A stretch of DNA of 64,000 nucleotides from Adineta ricciae (GCA_905250025.1 CAJNOJ010000006.1:620001-684000); one strand, 5' to 3'; counted from the first letter of the stretch, positions 34,044-50,797 are shown. The notes: generated by a model not told the origin, from the sequence alone. A program made the numbers and translations.

Positions 34044-36596
34044 ATGCTTCTATCAGAGGTAATAGATGAAATCAATTTTTTTTGTCTTCTTAATCACTTC
34101 TCGTTTATCACAAGGGCACCAATGAGGCAACGGAGAAACCCGGGATCCATTTAGGTGATGAAGGGGAAGTGACTGAGCAATTGGATGATGGACAAATCGA
34201 GAACAGTAATGAAGAACGTGTTCGAAAGAGTTCGGTGGATACGAACAATATGAAGGACTTAAATTTACCGACGAGTTTGAAGTCAACGGTGTCGACGACG
34301 CGTGCAGATGCAAAACGTGTGCGAATAACTCATCCGCGTTCGTCAGCTTCGAATGTAAATGGCGCGACTGCCAAACGCGATCCGGTCATTGAATCGATTA
34401 TTGAAGCACGAAAGTTTTCGGTTATTGACAATACGTACACACGTTTAGCACAATTAAATCGACCGCAACAACGTGCTACTCTCTTTGATATACGTCCTCC
34501 AACAACTGAATCGGAAACTAAGCGAAAAGAAAGGGTGGCAAGTTCTCACATTGAACACAAGGAACCGGAACCGACGATAATTGAGTATAGTCTCGATGGT
34601 TGGGATGAAGGTATAAACGAAGAGATTGAGAAAGGTATTGGAAAAGTACTTTTATGAATGAAAGAAAGAAAGAAAGACGAAAAAGGACATTGAATTCATA
34701 GATAATATTCCGCCGGCAGATAAAACATGTGTGCAACTATACGAGGAAAAATGTCGAAGTATGACTATTTGTCCATGTACAATTATCTTGCGAACTTTGA
34801 ACACGACAAAAATCAATCTAACAAATTACGGACTTGGACCAAGAGGATGTGCACCATTGGCAGTTGGATTGCTTGTAAATAATTTTTTCTCGTAACATTA
34901 AACGAATAATTGGCTCTTCTGATGTTTATATTTAGCGTAATACCACTGTGTTGTCATTACTGTTAGGTGGTAACAACATTGGCAATGCTGGAATGACATA
35001 TCTTTATCAAATCATCACTGAGAATGCGTACATTGAGGAATATGTATGTATGATGATGATGATGACTGTATTCGTTGGAATTCTTTGAATCAGTACATAT
35101 CAGTCGACTTTGCTCTCTTATGCATCGTCATAGGCATATTTCTGTAGAATGCGTTACATGTTGACAATTTCGATAACATTTCACAAATAATCCGATGAAT
35201 TCTATTTTTAGGATCTTTCATATAATGGCCTTGGTCCAAAAGGAAATGAAAAACTAGCCAAAGCAATAACCAGTTGCAGTCAATTGAAGTCATTGAATGT
35301 AGCAGGTTTGAAGTGTAATTTGTGCAAATAGGAAATCGTAGAAATCCTATTTGATATCTAGGAAATGAGTTAACGCCTACTGATTTACAATTGCTACTTG
35401 AAAAACTCGAAGTAGACTCTGTCTGTTTTCTTTTCTTTCGATATAATGAGCGAATTTTCATTTAGGATCATTCGCACCTGAAAAATCTCAATCTTAGTCA
35501 TAATAATTTGGATGAGGAAGGTGGGGAGTTTCTTGCCAATTGGTTCGGTAGGATATTCTATTCAATCCATATCGATTTACTTTGATATACTTGTCGCTTA
35601 GCGGAAAATCACTCTCTGGTAAGCCTTGATGCTAGTTGGTGTAGCATACGTTTGAAAGGCGCGGTAGCTATGGCAAAAGCTATCGCTGAAAATAATCGAC
35701 TCGAGATTCTTGATTTGTCGTATAACAGTTTCACAAATCAAACCGTTCCGTCGATTACGAACTCTCTGACCTCGAATTCGTCTCTATCAGAATTGAATTT
35801 ACGCGGTAGTCATTTCATTAGTCGATACGATTCAGCAGTTAAAGAAAATCCTGACCTTATAACTACCGGTAAAAGCTGTCAGATCTATGATATGCTTGTC
35901 GCTGCAACAACCAATCAATCTCTAAAACTACTGCGAGTAAATCTGTTCTTTTTATAGAATCTTATTCGCCATAATCATTTCGTTCAAGTTAGGAGAAAAT
36001 CACATTCATGAAAACTGTCTTATGATCATGTTGGAATCCTTGGCCGAAGTCGAAGATATTACACTCGAAGAATTGGACTTAACAGTATGTCCTAAACTAT
36101 GTTCGAATTGTTCGTCATCTACTTTCCGTTTGTAGGGCATTATAACAAAACAGGATTTGATAAAGAAAGGTCAAGAATTATTTGCAAATCATCCACGATT
36201 AAAAGTTTATGTTGGACCTGTCAAACAAGTCATCGACACGTTTGCAAATAATCTTCTCAGTTTAATACGTGACTATCGTCATGAGAATGAAATCAGCGTA
36301 TCAGATATGTTTATTCCAAATGATAATGCTGCAACACCGGCAACAAGTGTAACTTATGAGCAATTTCTCGATGTTTTACGCGAAGCAAAGATCCCTTTCC
36401 CAAAAGCGATGATTAATGACATTATGAAACATTTAGTAAGTCATAGTTTCTCGGGCAATCGCAATCTAAATCATATTTGTTTGCCTAGGGACAAACTAGC
36501 GAAGAAGGCACTATTTCCATCAAGTAAGTGTAGAAATTTCTAGTAGAATCTTTCGACTTAATATATCTCTTGCGTTATAGGACACTTCAGGGCTAG
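34044..36596 (+). CDS. LRRC74-like leucine-rich repeat protein
   Basis: An intracellular RI-type leucine-rich-repeat protein of the LRRC74A/B group, whose function is little known (LRRC74 genes are enriched in testis and ciliated tissue). The first exon is five codons (MLLSE); the next begins GTNEATEKPG. A basic, Ser/Thr-rich N-terminal region of about 190 residues precedes the repeats. LRR units follow: NLTNYGLGPRGCAPLAVGL (about 34816), LLLGGNNIGNAGMTYL (about 34960), DLSYNGLGPKGNEKLAKAI (about 35216), SLNVAGNELTPTDLQLLLEK, NLNLSHNNLDEEGGEFLANW (about 35490), LDASWCSIRLKGAVAMAKAI and ILDLSYNSF. After the repeats come IMLESLAEVEDITLEELDL and an EF-hand-like region (SVTYEQFLDVLREAKIPFPK) as in LRRC74A. 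I place the stop at 36594 after a short last exon. Confidence 0.78.
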
Positions 36597-38341
36597 TTTG
36601 CTAATGAAAAGATTCTTAAATATTTTCATTTTCTACTATTTTGGTACTTTTAACATATTAATTAGTGTTTGATGCTGACGTCTGTGTATTCATTTGTTTA
36701 CATCATTCAAGTAATTAGTTCGTTTAATCAGCATATTTTGACGATACCAGCAACCAATCCCGTTGTCGACTCTCTTTCACTGGCTTTCTAATTACAGACT
36801 TATTTTTGCTTATTACTCAATCGATATCTTTTTTTCCCTTTCTGTCATTCTTTCGATTTGTTTCATACAGCATACCTTCGACTATTTGTCATGCATTTTT
36901 CTTATGCTTTTCATATATATTTATCATAAACAGATGTGTATAGTTAAGATAGTGATTCGACTTTCTAACAACTTAATTAATATGTCTTGACGCGAAAAAT
37001 CAATAAAACTGATCGGTGTTTAGATACCTCATGTTTATATTTGAGACGCATCTGATTGATAAGATTTATCATCGGCATATCTATATTGAAGTTTTAATGA
37101 AAGGTATACGTGCGCAATGGACAAGAGATGCGCAAACGACAGTATTTTATCAGTTTTTCTTCTCTGACGTCTTCGAACGATTTGCGTCGAAATCAGTTCT
37201 ACTCTCTAAAAGTACTCGTATATATAGACCGTATATTTTTCGTTGAGGCAAGTTAGGAAACCATTAACGGTAAGTATATACATTCATTAACACTTCATTA
37301 AAGTAACCATAGAAAGTATTTTTAGTCTGGATGAAATCTGAAAATAGATTTGTTAGCTCTTGAATGTGCTCCTTGTGGGAGTACTGCTCATGAATGCAAA
37401 CAGAATTCGGTTTGTTTTTTTTTCTACAAAAAACATCCAAAAGAATCTCTTGCCGAGCTGTTGTATATAAAACGAAGTGCGTCATATAATATTTGTACTT
37501 CTTAAAGAATGTTCTTTGCGCGTCATTCTGTTTGAGAAAAGGGAACTTTTCGTTACGTTCTCCTCTTGCCCTCTTTCCTTTTCGTGGTTCTTTTCGAATA
37601 GAAGTATGCTGCTTGATAACATTCACAGTGAGTAAAATGACAAATGCGATCTTTCTTAATCGATTCTTGTTTTTCTTTCGTTCGTTTCATGATTTAGAAT
37701 ATTTATTTTGCAATATCGAACGTAACGGAATACATTCCTATGACATGTTCTTAGTGTCGATCCTACCAGATTTTTCTTTGTTGATATTTTTCTATATGCA
37801 CCGTCTTTTTATATCGTTACAAAGGTACGATGAAAGAAAAGAACAATCGTGACGCGATGTTACGAACGAAAACGGATCTTAATTTGTTGGTGACTAAAGT
37901 TGAAAGAATGGAAGAAAAAAAAACTTTTTTCCTTGCGATTTAAACATACTTATCTTTTCCGTTAGTAAAAAGAAACTCTCGACCGAACAAGAAAATTTTT
38001 TATTCTCTTTACTTTCATATATCATTTTATCGGTAGGACAAATGCGTCATAGTCTTCTTTTCGTTCCTAATGAATTTGATTCTTCGATTATAAAAGCAAA
38101 AGAACGAACGATAGACATGACCATCTATCCTCCGGCGATATAAACTATGCTTGGTATGAGAATTATTTCAATGATGTAGATACAATCTGTGCATACTCTC
38201 ACCATATGTTCGTTTTTTTTCACAACTTTTTCCTCCTTCTTCTAAAAATGAACGAATTAAGAAAGACGTCATATGTATAGGCGGACAATATCATTTCGTT
38301 TCATTTCTCTTTTTAGAATCTATCTAAGCAAACACGTAAAC
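36597..38341. other. Long intergenic region, no gene recognised
   Basis: About 1.7 kb of AT-rich sequence with short frames on both strands that lack family motifs or splice-compatible partners. The right end has an acceptor-like pyrimidine tract ending in TAG at about 38316, just before the VGLL4 start codon. That suggests a 5'UTR intron and an upstream non-coding exon. Confidence 0.5.
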
Positions 38342-39265
38342 ATGAACGGGAATCATCAATGTAACAATGCCGTGTGCAATCCAAATCAGATATCGAAAAA
38401 TCTTCCGTTAAAGAAACGTCGAGCATACCTTACGGGCTCATCAGCGACAAATGCAAACAGTGAACACGATGAAAACTATGCGAACTATTCATCGACAGCG
38501 ATGAGACAGTAAATATTGTTTTTGTAACATGTTCCGTACAGAGGAAATACTCTCTTTTTTTCAAGATCCTATTCAACTGACGACTCTCTTCAAATTCATC
38601 TGCCATCTGTGGCTGTGCCAACGCCACCTTCATCTCCTCACATTGAACTGCTACGACAACACTATGCACATTTACTGGCCAATTCAACGAACTCCTCACC
38701 TCAGCATTTGTATCCACCGCCAACAACATATGAATGTGTTCTTGCACAAAAACTTCTCGCACAACAGTTTCTAGACGAGTATCGAACATCAATGGAACAA
38801 CAACAACAGCAATATCAAAACCAGCAGTTTAGCTACACAGTTATGGAAGGTAAACGGAAAAAGCCCTTTCTTTCGCGTTCAACTCTTATTTTCTCTATGT
38901 AGATAAACAAAAAGAAGCAGATGTGACAATTGATGAACATTTTCGAAAATCTCTCGGCTACAATTACGATAAACCACACGGTGGATTTCTAACACCCGAT
39001 ACTTCATCGTCGAATAGTTCGCCTATTGAACGAACTCCAGGTAAGATGGAAATGAATATATTACCATTCAGTTTTTGTTTCTTGTGTATTCTATCTAGCT
39101 GATTCAATTGAAGAACATTTCGCTCGTTCACTCGGCAAATTTTGGCCATTACAAACTTCATTGCATGACGAGCATAGCGCATCAATGACCGAGTCGGTAG
39201 TTGACGACCATTTTGCTAAAGCTCTCGGGGCAACAACGTGGGAAAAGCTGAAAGAGAAATCTTGA
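38342..39265 (+). CDS. VGLL4: Vestigial-like 4 / Tgi-type transcription cofactor with three TDU motifs
   Basis: VGLL4 and fly Tgi bind TEAD/Scalloped through Tondu (TDU) motifs and oppose YAP/Yorkie in the Hippo pathway. Exon 1 (38342-38508) is basic and polar with KKRRAYLTG. Exon 2 (from 38566) carries VAVPTPPSSPHIELLRQHYA, with Pro- and Gln-rich stretches. Three TDU motifs follow: TIDEHFRKSLGYNY (about 38920-38965), SIEEHFARSLGKFW (about 39106-39150) and VVDDHFAKALGATTW (about 39198-39242). The last is almost the human VGLL4 second TDU. Human VGLL4 and Tgi have two, so a third is unusual. An intron separates motifs 1 and 2. The protein has no DNA-binding domain, as expected for a cofactor. 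Confidence 0.9.
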
Positions 39266-39515
39266 AAAACTTTGAAATGTACGTGGGTGGGCGTGTGTGT
39301 GTATCTGTATTGATCTCTAGCGGCATTTTTTTCCTGTTTATTTGTTATACTATCTCTATTCTTTCTCTTCATATCTGATGGCACCCGGTGTCAATGTATA
39401 CATGACGAATAAAGAGACTTTTTTGTCTGTCTATTTTTAAAAAACTTCAAACTCAATAAATAAATGAATAAGTTCGATTGATATTGTCAAAGATGTTCGC
39501 ATAATGTTCTGATTA

Positions 39516-41386
39516 TTACTGATTTGATGGCCGTTTAGCAGTATAGTTTCGTGTTGGTAATGAATGAAGAAAACATGGATCGGTCAGAAGACCAGGAGCT
39601 GGTCGGCCGCGAAAATCTGGTTGTCTAAGAGACGATTCACATAGATGATCACATTTGCCGAAATTTCTGTGAAATCGACGATGGACTACGTCTAGAAAAG
39701 ATAAACCGATGAAAGAATTTATAAATATCATTGAAAATCTATTCTAAGATGTTTTGAAAACGTATCTCTACTTATCGAGTGCATTTTCTCTACGATTACT
39801 CTTGTTCTTATCTTATCCTTAATCTGAATATACTCGCACTGCATGACATTTATTTTCATTTGTTATCGATCTTTTTGATGTTCTGCAATGACACGCATTT
39901 TGAATATTGACTGACGATAGAAAAAACAAAATTTTGCTCGATTTACTGTACTTCCTATATTGATTAGTAAAATATTGCACGTGCACTTACCACTATCACA
40001 GCTGACCGGACTATGAATGCCATTAGGCGTCATCGTATTGAACGAAGGAAATACCGCTAGAATATTGTATGAATGCAATCATTGTTCAAACAATGGTGAA
40101 ATACGTTGAATGCATGGTGCAATAGGTGTCGATGGCAGATTCATAGCGCAAGTGCGTGGTACGATAGGTGGGCGAGTTGACATAGAAACCGGTTGATTAA
40201 CGGAAGGCATTGTTGATGTAGTGAATTCGTTTTTGATTTTTACGACACCTAAGAAATATGTAATACAAGTGCTTCGAGCGGAGTGAATGTAAATTTGAAG
40301 ATGTTTTTTTAACCTTTTGCTATAATTTCAACATTCTGTGACATTGTTCCGTTCCATGTTTGCGAAAGGTAACTGTAAAAAGTCTATTTGCTAAGTGGAC
40401 AAAGCACAAAAGACAACATACGGAACATGCTGATTAGAAAGATTCAGTTGTTTCTGATTCAGTGGACTGATCCTCAACGTGATTAGAACTTCGTCTCCAT
40501 CGCCTGTCTAGAATGCTTTTCATTTTCATTCAAAATGTTGTACACATTTGATAGTTACTATGTGCAAATCAGAGCTTGGTAAATCTTTTACGAACATGTC
40601 ATTTGAATGTGGCATGGGAATCGAAACAGTAGGAGCTCGTGATTTGTCATGATATACACGTGATGAATCAATTGAACTTTGAGTATCGATGCTAACGTCT
40701 GAATCATTTGAGATTGTTTCTCCGACTTTGTTCGACTTTTTAGTAGTAGTTGCATTCTCCATCTTTGTCTCATACTCGTTTTTCTTATACTACAAACGCA
40801 CTCAATCAATAACAATCAAAAGCCATTTGCAAAATTACATCATCGCCCCCTGCTAAGAAAAGAATCGATCAATTAGAACGAATTAGTCACAAATAATCAA
40901 CTTACATTCCTTCTCCTCCTCGGACTTTTTCTTTCTATAAACAGGCAAAAGTCACAAAATAACTTAGGAAATTCGAACAATTCACTTCGTTTTTTTCTTA
41001 TTATTATTCGACACTTGAAGGTTTGCATTCAATGCTGGCAATAACTTCAACTGATTATTATTCATAAGTGAATGTGAACAATTTGTTTCCTCTCGAGCTA
41101 ATTCAAAGAGTGAATCAGTCAACGTTTGATGATTATCCCGTTGCAGATACTCTGCAAAGAAATCTTTGAGAGCGAACGATGAACAGGCATTTGCCCCATT
41201 GATGCAATCCGATAAATGCAATTTCGTTTTCGATTGAGAAAATAAACAATCGGACAGCTGTGTCGATTGACAAGTATTTAGTTTTGAGATGCGATCCGTT
41301 GTTGATAGTGATACGATATTGTCATCACCTTTTCGAGATATGTTGACACAATATTGTCGAATATCATTGAACAACCGATCGGAAGT
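39516..41386 (-). CDS. Unrecognised multi-exon protein
   Basis: Minus-strand exons join in frame across several 45-70 nt introns. From the N-terminal side: an exon near 41386-40984 (CQSTQLSDCLFSQSKTKLHL), short Lys/Glu-rich exons (KKKSEEEKE near 40940; MENATTTKKSNKVGETISN near 40760), then a segment I join as SSDLHITGDGDEVLITLRIS (about 40585 and 40508). Next come YLSQTWNGTMSQNVEIIAKG (about 40370) and a Thr/Pro-rich exon (TMPSVNQPVSMSTRPPIVPR). The final exon (about 39692-39516) contains HRRFHRNFGKCDHLCESS and GRPAPGLLTDPCFLHSLP. The beta-strand-like pattern around 40600-40320 hints at one small beta-rich domain, but I recognise no family. The start is not fixed; the first exon appears to begin at a splice acceptor at 41386, so an upstream exon is needed. 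Confidence 0.55.
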
Positions 41387-41389
41387 CTA

Positions 41390-42844
41390 AGATACAAAAG
41401 AAAGGACATTTGTCTCTCTTTTCGGCAATAGAAAGGTTAAAGGATTGGTTTTCCTAGAACAGATGTACTAGAAAACATTCCCTCCGATCCAGTAAGAGAA
41501 GAACAAATGAAAACATCGACTGATTATCGTTATAACCCTTCTTTTGCACTTAATAAATTCAATAAACAAGATCTTTTTTATCAAGGAAATTTTTTCGGAT
41601 ACGCACTTCAATGTGCGCTCGTACATTCGAGATAAATAAAACCAATTAGTATTGTTTATTTGCTTTAGAGGAATTAATCAATGTCATTTGTTCTCATTAC
41701 CAAGTACAGATTTACTCTGCATACAAATCTTGTTGTTCGCATCCTTGAACAAAATCATTTGTCTTTCTTTCGTACCTTTTCACAAGAGATTTCCCTCGGC
41801 AATTCACAATTGGATTTGACCCAAGCAGTTGGGAACTGTTCCGTACTCATTGATGGACTAATTTATTTCGATAGGCGACGCATCTGGTTATCAACATATA
41901 AACGATCAATGGTTAATCAGACAAAAGAAAAAGAACTAAAGAGATAATTAACAGCAGTTTGTTTTTTTTGCGCAGAAATCCAAATGAGATATTTTCGTTT
42001 TGTGATGTAATTGGTGTTTTCATTTATTTAATGATAATGAGATCTTCAGAAGATAAAGTAGGAAGAAGAGAGAATAAAGAGTGAACGAGATATCTCGAAC
42101 GCAAGAAAACTGACTTTAACTGTATGTTATATATGAATGTGTGTGTATGTATATGTATTTCCGAAGTCGATTGTTATTTCTATTGTGTCGAAAGTCACAT
42201 CGAGTGTGCAGAAGAATGAAAAAGAAATGTTTAATATGTGTAAAGAATAGAGATTAGAAGAAAGGAATAAATAGAAGGAAAACATATTATCAGGGCGGGT
42301 GGGTAGGTAAGAAAAACACGACAGAGAGAACGAAAGAAAGAAAAAGACATGGATGATACATGTGCATGTATATGAATAAATGAAGACAATTGATTGATAT
42401 GTGAATGAGAGAGAACGAAAATACCTATTGATGCTGTTTAGTTAAAAAAACGAGGATGAGAAAAGAAATGTACAATGGTCATGATAGTAAATTTTGTAAT
42501 GATGTGGAGTTGTTCTGTGTTCTTCTATGCTTTTTACGGGAATGATTTTTGACAGACACTGTTTTACAAAAACGCGCACACAAACGGATAGAACTAGGAA
42601 AAAACGAAGAGAAAAGAGAGGTCATGGCTGCTAGACTAATGAGTAAGAACTAGAGAGCTTATACTTATGTGTATCACAGTCAGACGCTTCTTCATTTCGT
42701 CTTCGAATTAGTAATTTGTTCAGGCGTCTGAACATATTTCATTGTGATAACACATTATATAGAAACACACACATATAGAAAGTATAAATTACAAAGAGAA
42801 GAAACTTAGACATACACACACACAGAGCCACTCTATTTTATCAA
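41390..42844. other. Low-complexity intergenic region
   Basis: About 1.4 kb, purine-rich on the plus strand from 42040 on, with (TG)n, (AC)n and GAGAGA tracts. It should contain the 3'UTR of the minus-strand SRPK gene and the first exon or promoter of the gene to its left. An 88-codon plus-strand frame at 41681 shows no family motif and is not called. Confidence 0.5.
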
Positions 42845-46564
<3,720 letters not shown>

Positions 46565-46846
46565 GTCAATCCTTCATATTAACACGTCCACGGTCACTGT
46601 TTGAACAAATGTCCTTCACTGTATATTCTCCCTCACTTATATGATTTTTCTTCTTTCTTTTACTTGCGCATCATCATCATCCTCAATCATGCATGTCAAG
46701 ACATGTCTATAAAACGCATATATATCTATCTGCCTATTTGACAATGATGATCATGACACATATGCATGTTTTTTTTTTCATTATATATCTAATCAATAAA
46801 AAGAAAATGTTCATCAATTGATGAACACCTTTTTTTCCTTGCTTGC

Positions 46847-47062
46847 CTAATTGCTACTTACAATTTTTTTTGAAGTAGATCTCGCGGTGGTCGAGGTTTT
46901 CCGGCATTTTTCGGCCGACGTTTTCTCACTTGAATTATACGTGCAAGTACTGAAAATTGATTTGGAGAAAAAGAGAACATATTTGTTTCAAAGTTCAAGC
47001 TTTCAAAGTCAAAATGTTTTCTTACATGGTGCAGCATTTGAATTAGCACTTGCTTTGGGCAT
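46847..47062 (-). CDS. Possible tiny two-exon gene, weakly supported
   Basis: ATG 47062 opens MPKASANSNAAP and meets a good donor (GTAAGA). An intron of about 77 nt with a strong pyrimidine tract and CAG acceptor follows, then a short basic, Lys/Arg-rich exon. Two reading frames across the junction are both short (34 and 46 codons), and a further strong donor (GTAAGT) just before the stop suggests more exons that I could not place. It could equally be non-coding RNA exons. Confidence 0.22.
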
Positions 47063-47114
47063 ATTTGAATGTATTTGTAAATTTGTGAAAGAGAAGAATG
47101 TGAAGGATACTTCA

Positions 47115-47335
47115 AGATAATATTAATGATTGAGTAGAAAAAATCATTGAGTAAATGTTAATCTAACGTTCATAGAAGGTTTTTTGATGTATATCTGCAT
47201 CGTTTGAATAAATGTGACAAACGAAAACAGTAGGAGAGAGTTTATCTAGAAATAGAATAAGAAAAAAAAGAGAAATTTAAACTTATGCCGTAGGGGCCAA
47301 CCATCCACAACGACCAATACACAAACATTTGCGAA
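47115..47335. repeat. First copy of diverged tandem duplication
   Basis: About 220 bp matching 47337-47557 with several scattered differences and a small indel region near 47262. The two copies are separated by a single n. Confidence 0.8.
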
Positions 47336-47336
47336 N

Positions 47337-47557
47337 AGATAATATTAATGATTGAGTAGAAAAAATCATTGAGTAAATGTTAATCTAACGTTCATAGAAG
47401 GTTTTTTGATGTATATCTGCATCGTTTGAATAAATGTGACAAACGAAAACAGTAGGATAGAGTTTATCTAGAAATAGGAAGAGAGAAAAAAGAGAAATTC
47501 AAACTTATGCCGTGGGGGCCAACCATCCACAACGACCAATACACAAACATTTATGAA
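47337..47557. repeat. Second copy of diverged tandem duplication
   Basis: Matches 47115-47335 at roughly 95 percent by eye. Divergence plus the lone n suggests two haplotype contig ends placed in tandem, not a true repeat. Confidence 0.8.
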
Positions 47558-47847
47558 GTTGTAGTTGCACTAGCATCAGTAGTTGATTACTTTACTGTTT
47601 TTTCTTGTGATCAACCATCCAGCTATTCGTTTATTTATGATTTAGCATGTCTATGCAGAGCAAACCTATTCTATCATTTGACACATGGAAGGAAAATGAT
47701 AGGAGGCTCATAGACGTGCGTAAAGACGACTTTTCAACCAATCAGAATTGAAAAAGAAGTTTTATTATTCCGAATGACTCATACATTCAGCTGGACGTCC
47801 GCTTGAATTCCTTTTCTTAACTATTTTTATCAGAAACGAATTTAATA

Positions 47848-50697
47848 ATGATTGATAATCCCGAAGAACAACTTCAACGTGTTATTAATCGTCTACGCAA
47901 AGTTGTAGAAGATTATTCTGCACAGGTAATTCAATGAGGGTTGAGAATAGCATTGTTACCTCGATGGATCACATCAACAAAATTGGTCTTCCTGTGCGAT
48001 AGAACCTCATTGAGGAACGGATGGAACATTTCTCTAAAATAGAACTAATATATCAACGACTTTCGCTTTCTTTAGCGTCAATTCGAATCGGCTGCCTTTT
48101 GGGGCGATAAATTACTTTCATTGAACCGAAGTAAATAGGCACATGTTCATCGATTGGAATGAAAAACATTCTTTTTATTTCCAGGTTCGCCGGATGATCT
48201 TCTTTTCGTTGCCAAATGTTTTATGTCCAATGGTGATTACAATCGGACACGAATTCTTCTGGAAAATTCTCCAATGTATCATGTAAGAATATCACTTCAT
48301 CTTTGTAAAGGATATTCTTATTTTTGTCATTGTTTTCCTGTCTGCTCTAGACCGATCCTCAATTCAAATATCTTGTCGCACTTTGTCATGTAAATCACAT
48401 TGATTCATTTCTAAATTGAAGGCAACACCGATGTATTTGTTTTTAGTTTCATTTGAAAGATTATCAAACAGCTGCAAATGTTCTCGAAATCTTAGAAGAA
48501 TTACTTGAAGTCGACCAACAACAACAACCAGGAACATCGTTTAAAACGCCGTTCACACCTAAAACAACGAATATGGAATATTCGAATCCTGTAAGTCATC
48601 CTTTCGCAGAAATCCGTACTTTATCTATATATCGTTCGTCTTGTCCTACAGCTGCGCGCGTCCATATGTTTGTTGCGCGGTAAAGTTGCTGAAGTTCTTG
48701 GTTCGTTACAGCAAGCAATGAAATTTTATGAAGAAGCATTGCGTTTCGATGTCTTCTGTGCGGAAGCATATGAAAAACTAATAAAAAAACATATGTTTAC
48801 ACCTGAAGAAGGTATCTGTAGTTATGTAATCATGTTTCAATCTATGACGGTCTTTGTTTTGATAGAACAACGATTAGTAGAACGCATGATTATTGAGAAA
48901 CAATGTGATACGGATACAGCAGCTGTCGTCAGATGTTTATATGAACAGGAAGTGCATCAAGTAAGTCGCCGTTTTTTCAATTAGGTGAAAAAAGCTTTCA
49001 GTATAATTCATCTTCGTGCTTAGTATATGAAACCGATCATTGTTAATCTTCTACCATTTACCATTGGTTTGTTAAATGATAATGCTGATTATTGTATAAA
49101 TGTATGTCCTACGACATCAAAGAGATCGCGCTATGATATTAAATTGATTTTATTTAGATTGCAGAAAAGTTTTATTACAACTATAAATTTCGTGAATCAT
49201 TCGATTTATGTAAAAAGTAAATGCTCGTTCACTCTCTTCTTAGCCGGGCATTTGGGGTCTATTTTTTCTAGAGTTCTTACCCACAATCCATTTCATCAAC
49301 ATGGCCTATTCATATATATAGCTCTACTCTATGAAATGAAGGACAAGACAGGTAAATAATCTTTTACTACAGTTGATGAGCATTATTTTTGATCTTTTCT
49401 CACAGAATTATTCAGTTTGGGACATCGATTAGCTCGACAATGCCCAAACAATCCTGTATGTAATTTTCCGTTTGATGATGCGTCTGATATGATCGATTGA
49501 CTAAGAAGAATATTTCGAAAATTTAGATTAGTTGGTTGGCTGTTGGTTGTTATTATCTAGTGACGAAAAAGCCTGAACCAACACGTCGTTACTTAGCGTA
49601 TGATGAGAGATATTTGTTCTCATACAATGGATCTAGACTTTCTCTTCGATTATTTTAGAAAAGCTACGTCAATATGTCGAAGTTTTGGTCCTGCATGGTT
49701 AGCATTGGGCCATTCCTATGGTCTGGAATCTGAGCATGATCATGCTATTTCCGCATACTTCACCGCTGCAGATGTTATGCGTGGGTTAGTCATTTCGTTT
49801 GTATCGCCCATTCACCATGCATATTCATTTTTCAGTTGTCATCTACCTATCCTATACGTTGGTTTGGAATATAGTTTAACAAACAATCTTCGCTTAGCGG
49901 AACGTTTATATTCGGAATCCTTAAAGTTTTATCCTGACGATCCAGCTGTACTACATGAATTGGGTGTGATCAACTATCTAAATCGAGAGTATGTTTCCAC
50001 ATCTCGCATTTGAAACATAATACGGCAAATTTTGGTGTTTCAGATATCATCATGCCTTACTATTCTTTCAACGAGCTTTGATTAAAGTCGAAGCCATCGA
50101 TCAAGTTGATCTCTTGCCCTATTGGGAACCATTGTTTAATAACATGGGACATGCATGTCGAAAATTGAAGTAAGATCAATAGTTAACCAGCAATACTTTC
50201 ATTGATTTATCTACATAGGAAATATGATGAAGCAATCATTCATTTCAAGAAATGCTTAGGATTAACACCACGAAATCCGCAAACATTGATTGCGATCGGA
50301 TTTGTGCATGCTTTACAAGGAAATTATGGTCAAGCGATTGAATATCTTCATCAAGTAAGCGTTTCTTCTGTGACATTCAAATGCTAATCTTTCTTCTTAT
50401 GTTCGATTAGGGCCTTTGGTTAAGTCCCGCCAGTTCGTTTGCTCAAACTCTGTTAAATAAATGTTTTAATATGACACAAACGAAAACTTATGTCGAACAA
50501 TTCCCAGGTACGATCATCTTATCGATCTGAAGTTGCTAACCACGCGTATAATTCTAGAACCACCGAGTGATCTAAATGAATATCTGTCAACTCGGCAGAA
50601 TAGTACTATTACTGAAACAGATATTAACGCGGCTGCAATGCCTACCTCTGCTTTAGAAGAATCTGATCAAGGCGGTTCATCGATGATTACAACATAG
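47848..50697 (+). CDS. CDC16: Anaphase-promoting complex subunit 6 (CDC16), TPR protein
   Basis: A TPR scaffold subunit of the APC/C ubiquitin ligase, which drives mitotic exit. ATG 47848 opens MIDNPEEQLQRVINRLRKVV; introns of 50-80 nt split the gene. Landmarks are SAAFWGDKLLSLNR, AKCFMSNGDYNRTRILLE, LLRGKVAEVLGSLQQAMKFY (about 48670), LTHNPFHQHGLFIYIALLYE (about 49275), PISWLAVGCYYL, ATSICRSFGPAWLALGHSYG (about 49662), LLFFQRALIKVEA, PLFNNMGHACRKL, KKYDEAIIHFKKCLGLTPRN and LIAIGFVHALQGNYGQAIEY (about 50285). These match human CDC16 repeat by repeat. The C-terminal tail is short, polar and divergent. Complete, with no broken repeats seen. Confidence 0.93.
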
Positions 50698-50797
50698 ACA
50701 TTGATATTTTTCCAAAATAAATTTGTCAGATAATTTTTTTTTCTTTGTCTATTTTTATTACATACACTTATGTTCAGAGCACTAAGACATCAAGGCT

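Larger units (their letters stand above)
46565..47847. other. Intergenic region with a diverged tandem duplication
   Basis: AT-rich flank of SRPK, a possible very small minus-strand gene (46847-47062), and two copies of a segment of about 220 bp around the single n at 47336. The right end, including pyrimidine tracts near 47810, is the CDC16 upstream region. Confidence 0.5.

Noticed and set aside
37016-37852. Several short frames between LRRC74-like and VGLL4
   Set aside because: They are Phe/Ile/Ser-rich AT-derived frames without motifs or compatible splice partners.
41681-41947. An 88-codon plus-strand frame
   Set aside because: No family motif, no clear promoter, and it overlaps the likely upstream region of the neighbouring minus-strand gene.
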